A stretch of 31,222 nt of DNA from Sphingomonadales bacterium UBA6171. GTDB taxonomy: Bacteria; Pseudomonadota; Alphaproteobacteria; Sphingomonadales; Sphingomonadaceae. Position numbers and translations under genes: made by a program. A model generated the notes under the pieces. That model was not told the DNA's origin and made no database searches. It saw only the letters and a program-made list of their open reading frames with translations. Each line of letters starts with the position of its first letter. The stretch's first letter is position 1. Shown here one piece after another: positions 14,528 to 22,097 of the stretch. The DNA is taken from assembly GCA_002422985.1 (NCBI GenBank), contig DITZ01000099.1, positions 3,083 through 34,304 on the forward strand, given 5' to 3'.

Positions 14528-16651
14528 TTACTCCGAGATCACCCCTGTCCATTCCCGCGTTCCTAGCAGGCTGATGCGCGTGCCGGGAAGCGCGGATGGC
14601 GACCAGGGATGATCGCCGGCGATATCGGCGCTGGTGCGGATGTGGTGTGCGCCCTGGATGGCAACCGCGCCGCTGCCGACCAGCGCGGTGGAATCAAAGC
14701 GCGCACGGCGCGGCTGGCAGGCGGGCGGCAGCGGCATGGGGGCGACGATGATGTCGGCCGTCGCGCACAAAGCGGAAGGGACAATGTGCGTGTTGGTGCG
14801 GAACAGCAGCAGCGTGCGGCCATCGGCGTGGTGGAGGCAGTAGCTGGCGGTGCAACGGCTGCCGGGAAGGTGCGCCAGCCCCACGCTTTCGCGGCGGTTG
14901 CTGGCCTGTTCCCAGGCGCGCCACTGAAAGCCGCGCCGGTGGGGCCGAAGCGCGTGCAGGCCATCGGCGGTGACGAGCGCCACCTGCCGCGCATCGGCGC
15001 TGACGAACAGGTCTGGCCGGGGCAGGAAGATGGCGAGCAGCAGCGCGGCGGCGATGACGGGCAGCGCCAGCAGCCGCGCGCGGCCGGCCAGCAGCAGCGC
15101 CAGCAAGGCCGCCGCCATGCCCGACGCATAGGCCATGGGCGGCACGGCGGAGATGGCGACGGCGGCATGGGGCCAGCCGGACACCTGTTCGCCGATGCCG
15201 GCCAGCAGGCTGAGCGCCCAGCCGAGCGGCACCGCCACCAGCGGGGCAAGGCCAAAGGGCGAGGCCAGCAGGAACAGGCCGATGAGCGGCATGATGACCA
15301 GGCTGGTGAGTGGTATGGCCAGCATGTTGGCGGCCACGCCATAAAGACCGGCGCGGCCGAAATGCGCCAGCGCGATGGGGGAGAGCACAAGTTCTGCGAC
15401 CAGCCCGGTGACGATCAGTGCCAGCAGATAGCGGCCGGCGCGATGCAGGGCGGGCGTGCCGGGTGCCGGGCGGGTCAGCCACTGCCCGGCCCGCGATTCC
15501 GCAAAGGCGACCAGCGCGGCGACGGCGGCGAAGCTCAGCTGAAAGCCGGGCGACAGCAGCGCCTCCGGCCGGGCGAGGAGGATGATGGCCGCGGCCATGG
15601 CCAGCAGCCGCAGCGAGATGGCCTGCCGCCCGCTGGTGAGCGCCAGCATCACCGCCCAGGCCATGATGGCCGCGCGGATGGCCGGAACCTCGGCCCCCGA
15701 CAGCAGGGCATAGAAGCTGCCCGCCAGCCCCGCCGCGATGGCGCCAAGCGTGCGGCCGGACAGGCGCAGCGCCAGCCATGGCCAGAGCCCCACCAGCCGG
15801 CGCACCATCAGCAGCGTGCCACCCACCACCACCGCGATGTGAAAGCCGGACACGGTGAGGATATGCGCAAGGCCCGCTATCCGCATCGCCTCGGCCAGTT
15901 CGGGGCGGATTTCGCCCTGATCGCCCACCGTCAGCGCGATCGCCAGCCCGCCGGGGTCGGATGGCAGCGTCTGGCGGATGAAGGCCGTGAGCCGCTGCCG
16001 CAGACCGTCCAGCCGGGCGAGGAGCGGCGGGCGATGGGCGGGGGCCAGCAGCTGTGGCGCAGCCATGGCGTGGCCGGTGGCGGCCAGCCCCTCGAACCAG
16101 CTGGCGCGGGCGGGATCATGGGCACCCGGCAGCACCGGCTGCGGAAAGGGGCCAAGCGTTGCCACCACCCGGATGGTGGCGCCGGGGCGGAAGGCCGGCG
16201 GCAGGCGGGTGTCGAAGGTGATGCGAACCTTGTGCGGCGCATCGGTGCCGTTGCCGGGGCGGCGGACGATCAGCCGGGTGGCCGCGCCGCCGTTGCGGGC
16301 TTCGCGGGCGATTATCTCGCCGGTGACGGGAAAGGCGGTGAGGCGATGATAGAGGCGGGGCGGGGCCACGGACAGGGCGCGATATTCGGCCGCCGCCACC
16401 CCCAGCGCCAGGGCGAGACCAAGGATGGTGAGCGCAGGCCGTGGCCGGCGCAGCGCCAGCGATGCCAGCGCCAGCAGCAGCCCGGCGAGCAGCGCGCCGG
16501 CGCGCATGGGGGCTGCGGGCAGCGCGAACCACAGCCAGATGCCGGTGCCCAGCGCCATCGGGGCTGCCAGAAACAGCCAGTCGGCGCGCGCGATGCCGGC
16601 AGACGGCCACAGCGGGCGCGCAGGTGCCCCCGCCATATTTTGCGCGGTCAT
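14528..16651 (-). CDS. comEC: ComEC/Rec2-family DNA internalisation protein
   Basis: A predicted inner-membrane channel for DNA uptake, 707 residues. The N-terminal part (about 25-190) has two or three helices and a DUF4131-like soluble region. The Competence domain follows, recognised by IAGLAHILTVSGFHIAVVVGG and by FYALLSGAEVPAIRAAIMAW, with many transmembrane segments to about residue 530. The C-terminal region lacks the HxHxDH zinc motif of the metallo-beta-lactamase domain found in Gram-positive ComEC, so nuclease activity is doubtful. It does keep a related soluble fold (ARQVALVTADGLHALRPHRR). It precedes ligA by a few bases and is divergent from gltX. Confidence 0.9.
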   Translation of the reverse strand: MTAQNMAGAPARPLWPSAGIARADWLFLAAPMALGTGIWLWFALPAAPMRAGALLAGLLLALASLALRRPRPALTILGLALALGVAAAEYRALSVAPPRLYHRLTAFPVTGEIIAREARNGGAATRLIVRRPGNGTDAPHKVRITFDTRLPPAFRPGATIRVVATLGPFPQPVLPGAHDPARASWFEGLAATGHAMAAPQLLAPAHRPPLLARLDGLRQRLTAFIRQTLPSDPGGLAIALTVGDQGEIRPELAEAMRIAGLAHILTVSGFHIAVVVGGTLLMVRRLVGLWPWLALRLSGRTLGAIAAGLAGSFYALLSGAEVPAIRAAIMAWAVMLALTSGRQAISLRLLAMAAAIILLARPEALLSPGFQLSFAAVAALVAFAESRAGQWLTRPAPGTPALHRAGRYLLALIVTGLVAELVLSPIALAHFGRAGLYGVAANMLAIPLTSLVIMPLIGLFLLASPFGLAPLVAVPLGWALSLLAGIGEQVSGWPHAAVAISAVPPMAYASGMAAALLALLLAGRARLLALPVIAAALLLAIFLPRPDLFVSADARQVALVTADGLHALRPHRRGFQWRAWEQASNRRESVGLAHLPGSRCTASYCLHHADGRTLLLFRTNTHIVPSALCATADIIVAPMPLPPACQPRRARFDSTALVGSGAVAIQGAHHIRTSADIAGDHPWSPSALPGTRISLLGTREWTGVISE

Positions 16652-16689
16652 CCAGATGCTGCTAGCCAGCGGCGCATTCCAGCCTTCGG

Positions 16690-16716
16690 GGCGGCAGACA
16701 CCCTCTGTCTGCTGCC
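16690..16716. other. Hairpin in the comEC/gltX divergent gap
   Basis: An 11-base-pair stem, GGCGGCAGACA / TGTCTGCTGCC with one G-T pair, closes a CCCTC loop. It falls in the 101-base gap between the comEC and gltX starts, about 37 bases before the gltX ATG, so it could sit in the gltX leader or be a protein site. No T-run follows, so it is not a classical terminator. Confidence 0.4.
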
Positions 16717-16752
16717 GGTTGGCCGACCCTGTTCACTTCATCGGACCCTTCC

Positions 16753-18168
16753 ATGCCAGACGCAAGCCTTCCCGCACCCGTTACCCGCTTTGCCCCCTCT
16801 CCCACCGGCTATCTGCACATCGGCGGGGCACGGACGGCGCTGTTCAACTATCTTTATGCCAGAGCGAATGGCGGCACCTTCCTGCTGCGCATCGAGGATA
16901 CCGACCGGGCGCGCTCTACCGATGATGCGATTGCGAAAATCATCGAGGGCCTGGCCTGGCTGGGGCTGAACCCGGATCGGCCGCCGGTGTTCCAGTTTGC
17001 CCGCGCGCCGCGCCATGCCGAAGTGGCGCATGGGCTGCTGGCCGCGGGCAAGGCCTATCGCTGCTATGCCAGCACCGAAGAACTGGGGGCGATGCGGGCC
17101 GGGCAGAAGGAAAAGGGCCTGCCGCAACGCTATGACGGACGCTGGCGGGACCGGACGGACTGGCCCGAAACCCCCTATGTGGTGCGGCTGAAGGCCCCCG
17201 TGGATGGCGAAACGGTGATTGACGATCAGGTGCAGGGCCGGGTGGTGCAGGCCAACCGCGAGCTGGATGATTTCGTGCTGCTGCGGTCTGATGGCACGCC
17301 CACCTATATGCTGGCGGTGGTGGTGGATGATCATGACATGGGCGTGACCCATGTGATTCGCGGTGATGATCATCTGACCAACACATTCCGGCAGATGGCG
17401 CTGATCGCGGCGCTGGGCTGGCCGGTGCCCGCCTATGCCCATGTGCCGATGATCCACGGGCCGGATGGGGCGAAACTGTCCAAGCGGCACGGCGCGCTGG
17501 GCGTGGAAGCCTATCGCGACGAGATGGGCATATTGCCGGAAGCGCTGGAGAATTATCTGCTGCGGCTGGGCTGGAGCCATGGCGATACCGAACTGGTGAC
17601 GCGCGACGAGGCGATCGCGCTGTTCAGCCTTTCGGGCATCGGCCGGTCGCCGTCGCGTTTTGATCTGAAGAAGCTGGAAAGCGTGAATGCCCATTATATG
17701 AAGGCAGCCGACGACAGGCGGCTGGCGGCGCTGGTGGCACCGCGCATGGCCGAGTCTCTTGGGCGGCCTTTAAGCGATAGCGAAACTGTCATGTTGCAGG
17801 ACAGCATGGCCGAATTGAAGCCAAGGGCGAAGAATCTCAATGAGTTGGCGATGTCGGCCGACTGGATTGTTCGCAAACGCCCGCTAAGCATGGACGAAGC
17901 GGCAAAGAAGTTGCTAGACCCCGCTGGCCTTCAACTGCTGGTGCAGTATCGACAGCAGCTGGCCGGGCTTTCGGCCTGGACGCGCGACGAACTGGAACAG
18001 CATGCGAAGGCCCTGGCGGAAGGTGCCGGCGTGGGGTTGGGCAAGATTGCCGGGCCGATACGCGCCGCGCTGACCGGCAGGAGCAACAGCCCCAGCGTGT
18101 TTGCCATGATGGCCGTGTTGGGGCACGACGAAAGCCTGGGGCGCATCGATGATGCGCTGAAGGGTTGA
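16753..18168 (+). CDS. gltX: Glutamyl-tRNA synthetase
   Basis: A class I aminoacyl-tRNA synthetase charging tRNA-Glu. The 471-residue protein has the HIGH-type motif in RFAPSPTGYLHIGGARTALF (HIGG at 22-25) and the KMSKS-type KLSKRHG at 241-247. The C-terminal anticodon-binding part ends NSPSVFAMMAVLGHDESLGR. Alphaproteobacteria often carry two gltX copies; only one is here. A stretch at 17755-17931 uses TTA, CTA, TTG and CTT for leucine where the rest of the gene uses mainly CTG, with the frame intact. It is divergent from comEC and upstream of gltA on the same strand. Confidence 0.96.
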   Translation: MPDASLPAPVTRFAPSPTGYLHIGGARTALFNYLYARANGGTFLLRIEDTDRARSTDDAIAKIIEGLAWLGLNPDRPPVFQFARAPRHAEVAHGLLAAGKAYRCYASTEELGAMRAGQKEKGLPQRYDGRWRDRTDWPETPYVVRLKAPVDGETVIDDQVQGRVVQANRELDDFVLLRSDGTPTYMLAVVVDDHDMGVTHVIRGDDHLTNTFRQMALIAALGWPVPAYAHVPMIHGPDGAKLSKRHGALGVEAYRDEMGILPEALENYLLRLGWSHGDTELVTRDEAIALFSLSGIGRSPSRFDLKKLESVNAHYMKAADDRRLAALVAPRMAESLGRPLSDSETVMLQDSMAELKPRAKNLNELAMSADWIVRKRPLSMDEAAKKLLDPAGLQLLVQYRQQLAGLSAWTRDELEQHAKALAEGAGVGLGKIAGPIRAALTGRSNSPSVFAMMAVLGHDESLGRIDDALKG

Positions 18169-18169
18169 A

Positions 18170-18205
18170 GCCTGAGGGTGGTTTGTGACATCGGCCCACC
18201 CAGGC
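18170..18205 (+). other. Hairpin between gltX and gltA
   Basis: GCCTG and GGTGG (18170-18174, 18177-18181, with a two-base bulge) pair with CCACC and CAGGC (18196-18205). It begins one base after the gltX stop and has no T-run. It may terminate or process the gltX message ahead of gltA. Confidence 0.35.
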
Positions 18206-18231
18206 AGGAACGGACAGGACAAGGGATCGAT

Positions 18232-19515
18232 ATGACGAAACTGGCCAATATATCCGTTGACGGCAAATCCCTGGAACTCCCGGTACGCTCGGGCAGCGTC
18301 GGGCCGGACGTGGTTGATATCCGCAAACTTTATGGCCAGACCGGCGCCTTCACCTTTGATCCCGGCTTCACCTCTACCGCCAGCTGCGAAAGCCAGATCA
18401 CCTATATCGACGGTGATGCGGGCGTGCTGCTGCACCGCGGCTATCCCATTGATCAGTTGGCGGAAAATTCGTCCTTTACCGAAGTCGCCTATCTGCTGAC
18501 CGAAGGCGAACTGCCCACCAGAGACGAGCTGGACCGGTTCAACTACACCATCACGCGCCACACCATGGTGCATGAGCAGCTGCTGCAATTCTATCGTGGT
18601 TTCCGCCGTGATGCGCACCCGATGGCGATCATGTGCGGCGTGGTGGGCGCGCTTTCCGCTTTCTATCATGATTCGACCGATATCGATGATGCCAAGCAGC
18701 GGATGATCGCCAGCCACCGGCTGATCGCCAAGATGCCGACGATTGCGGCGATGGCCTATAAATATTCGATCGGCCAGCCCTTTGTTTATCCGGACAATTC
18801 CTTGTCCTATACCGGCAATTTCCTGCGGATGACCTTTGCGGTGCCGGCTGAGGAATATGTGGTGGACCCGCTGGTTGAAAAGGCGATGGACCGGATTTTC
18901 ATCCTGCATGCCGATCATGAGCAGAATGCCTCCACCTCCACCGTGCGGCTGGCCGGTTCTTCGGGCGCCAATCCCTTTGCCTGCATCGCGGCGGGAATCG
19001 CCTGCCTGTGGGGCCCGGCGCATGGGGGTGCCAATGAAGCGGCACTGATGATGCTGCGCGAAATTGGCCGTCCGGAACGGATTCCGGAATATATCGCCCG
19101 TGCGAAGAACAAGGATGATCCGTTCCGCCTGATGGGCTTTGGCCATCGCGTGTATAAAAATTATGATCCGCGCGCGACGGTGATGCAGCAGACGGCGAAG
19201 GAAGTGCTCGACAAGCTGGGCCTGAACGACCCGATCTTCGACGTGGCGCGCGAACTGGAACATATCGCGCTCAACGATCCTTATTTTGTGGACAAGAAAC
19301 TCTATCCGAACGTCGATTTCTATTCCGGCATCATCCTGTCGGCCATTGGCTTCCCCACCACCATGTTCACCGCGCTGTTCGCGCTGGCCCGCACCGTGGG
19401 CTGGGTGGCGCAGTGGAATGAGATGATTTCCGATCCGGAACAGAAGATTGGCCGTCCGCGTCAGCTCTATACTGGTGCGCCGCCGCGGGATTATGTGCCG
19501 ATTTCCAGGCGTTAA
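18232..19515 (+). CDS. gltA: Citrate synthase (type I)
   Basis: Condenses acetyl-CoA and oxaloacetate at the entry of the TCA cycle. The start at 18232 (MTKLANISVDGKSLELPVRS) has AAGGGA six bases upstream, giving 427 residues, the same length as E. coli GltA. Catalytic residues fall at the same numbers: His264 in GPAHGGANEA, His305 in GFGHRVYKNYDPRA and Asp362 in NVDFYSGI. This is the hexameric type usually inhibited by NADH. It follows gltX by 63 bases containing a hairpin, so partial read-through or its own promoter are both possible. Confidence 0.97.
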   Translation: MTKLANISVDGKSLELPVRSGSVGPDVVDIRKLYGQTGAFTFDPGFTSTASCESQITYIDGDAGVLLHRGYPIDQLAENSSFTEVAYLLTEGELPTRDELDRFNYTITRHTMVHEQLLQFYRGFRRDAHPMAIMCGVVGALSAFYHDSTDIDDAKQRMIASHRLIAKMPTIAAMAYKYSIGQPFVYPDNSLSYTGNFLRMTFAVPAEEYVVDPLVEKAMDRIFILHADHEQNASTSTVRLAGSSGANPFACIAAGIACLWGPAHGGANEAALMMLREIGRPERIPEYIARAKNKDDPFRLMGFGHRVYKNYDPRATVMQQTAKEVLDKLGLNDPIFDVARELEHIALNDPYFVDKKLYPNVDFYSGIILSAIGFPTTMFTALFALARTVGWVAQWNEMISDPEQKIGRPRQLYTGAPPRDYVPISRR

Positions 19516-19550
19516 CCTATATTTTTCCGCCTCTGATTGTTTCCTGCCCG

Positions 19551-19568
19551 CCGATGCGATAGCATCGG
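19551..19568 (+). terminator. Hairpin downstream of gltA
   Basis: A perfect 7-base-pair stem CCGATGC-GATA-GCATCGG lies 35 bases after the gltA stop and about 26 before the next gene's start. It has no T-run, so its action as a terminator is uncertain; it could alternatively be in the leader of the next gene. Confidence 0.4.
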
Positions 19569-19594
19569 CGACGGGAGCATTTGGGGAGGCTGGC

Positions 19595-20395
19595 GTGATT
19601 CAGCGGATTTTTGTGGCGGCGATGGGATTCGCCGCGATTCTGGCGGCACCGGCTGTTGCCAGCGACGTCGCCTATATGACCGGCGCGACCAATCCTTATG
19701 GACTGGCACCGGGCGACCCCGGATCGCCGGAACTGCACATGATCCAGCTCCATGGCAGCTACGACCGCTTTCAGGGCTATGACAATGATATTTTCACCAT
19801 GGGCTATGCTGGCATCCACATCGAGGTGAGTGGCGATCAGGCGGCTGAATTCATGGGTGTTTTCAGCTCGGCGGCCGCTACCTCCTATGTGGCCCATGGC
19901 GGGCGGCTGTGGGTCAATGCGGCCATTGCGCCTGCGCAGCCGTTTGAGCTGGCCTTTGGCGTCAAGGTCGTCGCCGGCACATCCGTTGAAGCCTCCATTC
20001 CCGGCATTGTGATGCACGAAAATGGCGCGGGCACCTTCTGGCAGGCCACAGGCGCCGAACCGATGTCGCCGGGCTATCTGGACTGGAGCCAGACGCCGCT
20101 GCTGCAAGGTGGCGAGGTGGTGATGGGCGACGGCGGGCCGCTCTATCAGTGGTTCTTTGATTATAACTATCGCTATATGTTCATGAGCGCGCTGACGCCG
20201 CCCGCCTTTCAATCGGCCGGGGCGGATATTTTGCGGCGGAACATCAGCTGCCAGTGGATGGGCGGCGACCCGGCTCTGTGCGGCAATATCGTGGCACCCA
20301 TTCCCGAACCATCAAGCTGGGTGATGATGATTGCCGGCTTTGGCCTGATGGGTGTGGCGCTGCGGCGGGCGCGGCCGGTTCAGCTGCCCGCCTGA
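19595..20395 (+). CDS. Secreted PEP-CTERM protein of unknown function
   Basis: A 266-residue exported protein. The start is taken as GTG at 19595 because GGGGAGG lies five bases upstream; this gives a good signal peptide (VIQRIFVAAMGFAAILAAPA, cleavage near VAS-D). The frame stays open further upstream into gltA but without a ribosome site. The mature region has no domain I recognise; it is rich in Gly, aromatic residues and short beta-like segments. The C-terminus has PIPEPSSWVMMIAGFGLMG followed by an Arg-rich RRAR tail. This is a PEPxxW sorting signal, with Val where most sphingomonad copies have Ala. It is presumably processed by an exosortase encoded elsewhere. Confidence 0.82.
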   Translation: MIQRIFVAAMGFAAILAAPAVASDVAYMTGATNPYGLAPGDPGSPELHMIQLHGSYDRFQGYDNDIFTMGYAGIHIEVSGDQAAEFMGVFSSAAATSYVAHGGRLWVNAAIAPAQPFELAFGVKVVAGTSVEASIPGIVMHENGAGTFWQATGAEPMSPGYLDWSQTPLLQGGEVVMGDGGPLYQWFFDYNYRYMFMSALTPPAFQSAGADILRRNISCQWMGGDPALCGNIVAPIPEPSSWVMMIAGFGLMGVALRRARPVQLPA

Positions 20396-20759
20396 TTCAG
20401 CAGGGCCTGATTATGTAAGAGCCTGATCCGACATGATCCGGGTCGGTCTTACGGGTCTTTTTCGCGCTGCCTTCCTCGCAGACCATGGCACGATCTATCC
20501 ACATCGCGCCATATCCCGCTCCCCTCCAGCAGCAGCGCAGAGCAGCGCAAGCGCCAGCATGACCGGGCGGCCGGACGGGCGGGCCGCGACAGGCGGAAGC
20601 GACAAGGCTGTCCTGCAATATGCGGGAAAGGTGCTGCCCTGTTGGCCGGAATATCGGAACCGGGATGAATGGGGGATCGGGAGCCGGTCTGGGGGGGGGA
20701 CGCGGTGCATGGGGAGGGGACCCGCTGGCCGCCACGGACGCTCCCCCATCAACCACAGC
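20396..20759. other. Convergent intergenic region after the second PEP-CTERM gene
   Basis: About 364 bases with no convincing gene. It holds a terminator-like hairpin near the left end and a G9 run at 20691-20699. An inverted repeat ATGGGGAG (20709-20716) / CTCCCCCAT (20741-20749) lies just downstream of the minus-strand sigma-54 activator gene and could end its transcript. The middle part shows nothing recognisable. Confidence 0.5.
20415..20463 (+). terminator. Rho-independent terminator candidate
   Basis: GTAAGA (20415-20420) pairs with TCTTAC (20447-20452), and inside it CCGAC pairs with GTCGG, with unpaired bases on the left arm. A GGGTCTTTTT tract follows. It lies 20 bases after the stop of the PEP-CTERM gene. 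Confidence 0.5.
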
Positions 20760-21845
20760 TTAAGCCGCCTCATTTGCCGCATGCAGCCCCAGGCGTTTCA
20801 GCTTTTCCACCAATGTTGTGCGTTTCAGCCCCAGAATGCGGCTGGCCTCTGCCACGGTGCCATTGGCATGTTCCAGTGCCTGCGCGATAAGGGCGGCTTC
20901 GGCTTCGGCCAGCAAGGCCTTCAGCGCAAACGGGGGAAGCTGGCCGGAGGCGGTGAAGCCCTTTGGCAGGCAGGTTGGTTCCGCCGGGGGGGCAGAGGCT
21001 GGCGGGGCTGGCGGGGCGGCCATCCAGTCTGCCATGCGCCGGCGGCGCGGGTGCAGCAGGCGGGCGACACCGGCACCGTCCAGCACATGTTCGCCCAGTG
21101 CGGCGGCCCGCTCCACCAGGTTGCGCAGCTCGCGCACATTGCCCGGCCAGTGGTGCGCCCGCAGCGCGGCGATGCCGCAATCGGTGAGGCGCAGCGCCAC
21201 GCGCGCCAGCCGCGCGAAATGGCCCACCAGCGCCGACAGATCATCGCGCCGTTCAGCCAGCGTCGGCACGTCCAGCGTGACGACCGCCAGCCGCCAGTAA
21301 AGGTCTGCCCGGAAGCGCCCGGCGGCGACGGCGGCCTCCAGATCGACATTGGTGGCGGCCATGATGCGGATATCGAGCGGAATCGGCCGGCTGCCGCCCA
21401 GCCGTTCCAACTGGCGGGTTTCCAGCACGCGCAGCAGCTTCACCTGGAGCGCCATGGGCAGTTCGCCCACCTCGTCCAGCAGCAGCGTGCCGCCATTGGC
21501 CTGTTCGAAGCGGCCGACGCGGGCGCGCTGCGCGCCGGTGTAGGCACCGGCTTCCGCGCCGAACAGCTCGGCTTCCGCCAGGTCGCCGGGGATGGCACCG
21601 CAGTTCACCGCCTGAAAAGCCGCACGGCGGCGCGGGCTGGCGGCGTGCAGCGCGCGGGCGACATTATCCTTGCCGACGCCCGTGGGGCCGATCACCAGCA
21701 CGGTGGCGTCGGATGTCCCCAGCGTCGCGATGTCCCGCCGCAACTGCTGCATGGGCGGGCTGTGCCCCACCAGATACTCAACGGGCGGCGGGCGGCGGCC
21801 ATGATCCGGCTGGGCGGCGCTGTCGTCTGGCAGGGGGTCGTGCAT
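20760..21845 (-). CDS. Sigma-54-dependent transcriptional activator lacking a sensory domain
   Basis: A bacterial enhancer-binding protein driving RNA polymerase with sigma-54. The start at 21845 has AGGTGGAG seven bases upstream, giving 361 residues. Only about 25 residues precede the AAA+ domain (VEYLVGHSPPMQQL), so there is no receiver, GAF or PAS domain. Walker A is GPTGVGKD (53-60). The sigma-54-contacting loop is GAYTGA (100-105) rather than the usual GAFTGA, and Walker B is GGTLLLDEV. The arginine-finger region and HWPGNVRELRNLVERA follow. A Fis-type helix-turn-helix (NGTVAEASRILGLKRTTLVE) ends the protein. It may be constitutive or controlled by a partner protein. FlbD/FleQ-like and PrsR-like roles are both possible; the sequence does not decide. 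Confidence 0.88.
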   Translation of the reverse strand: MHDPLPDDSAAQPDHGRRPPPVEYLVGHSPPMQQLRRDIATLGTSDATVLVIGPTGVGKDNVARALHAASPRRRAAFQAVNCGAIPGDLAEAELFGAEAGAYTGAQRARVGRFEQANGGTLLLDEVGELPMALQVKLLRVLETRQLERLGGSRPIPLDIRIMAATNVDLEAAVAAGRFRADLYWRLAVVTLDVPTLAERRDDLSALVGHFARLARVALRLTDCGIAALRAHHWPGNVRELRNLVERAAALGEHVLDGAGVARLLHPRRRRMADWMAAPPAPPASAPPAEPTCLPKGFTASGQLPPFALKALLAEAEAALIAQALEHANGTVAEASRILGLKRTTLVEKLKRLGLHAANEAA

Positions 21846-22097
21846 CCACAGGCTCCACCTTTTGATGCGCCGGTGGCGCACCCATTGCCTGACCCTGGCC
21901 CCCGGACACCACCTCTCCCTTCTTGCGTGCTGCCGGATTGACGGGCTGGCAGCGGCGCGCGAAGATGGCGTTCAAGGTCGGGATGGACGATAGCGCCGGT
22001 CTGGAGGGGCGAAAGGCGCGATTGGTCCATGCCGGATGTTATGGCGGGCGGTGGTCCATCATGATGCACGGCGGTTAACCCTGTGCGGAGGCCCGAC
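21846..22097. other. Divergent regulatory region with TGGTCCAT direct repeats
   Basis: The 252 bases separate two divergent regulator genes. TGGTCCAT occurs at 22023-22030 and again at 22052-22059, 29 bases apart, close to the plus-strand gene. TTGACG at 21938-21943 is a possible -35 box with only a weak partner (GAAGAT). These could be operator and promoter, but this is a visual call. Confidence 0.35.

Noticed and set aside
14609..16969. Long open frame on the plus strand opposite comEC (over 700 codons)
   Set aside because: It is the mirror of a real, well-recognised gene in GC-rich DNA; its protein is a Gln/Arg/Gly-rich low-complexity string with no family features.
20487..20502. TGGCAC as a sigma-54 -24 box near the activator gene
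   Set aside because: The expected TTGC at the -12 position is absent (ATCC is found), so the match is only half a site.
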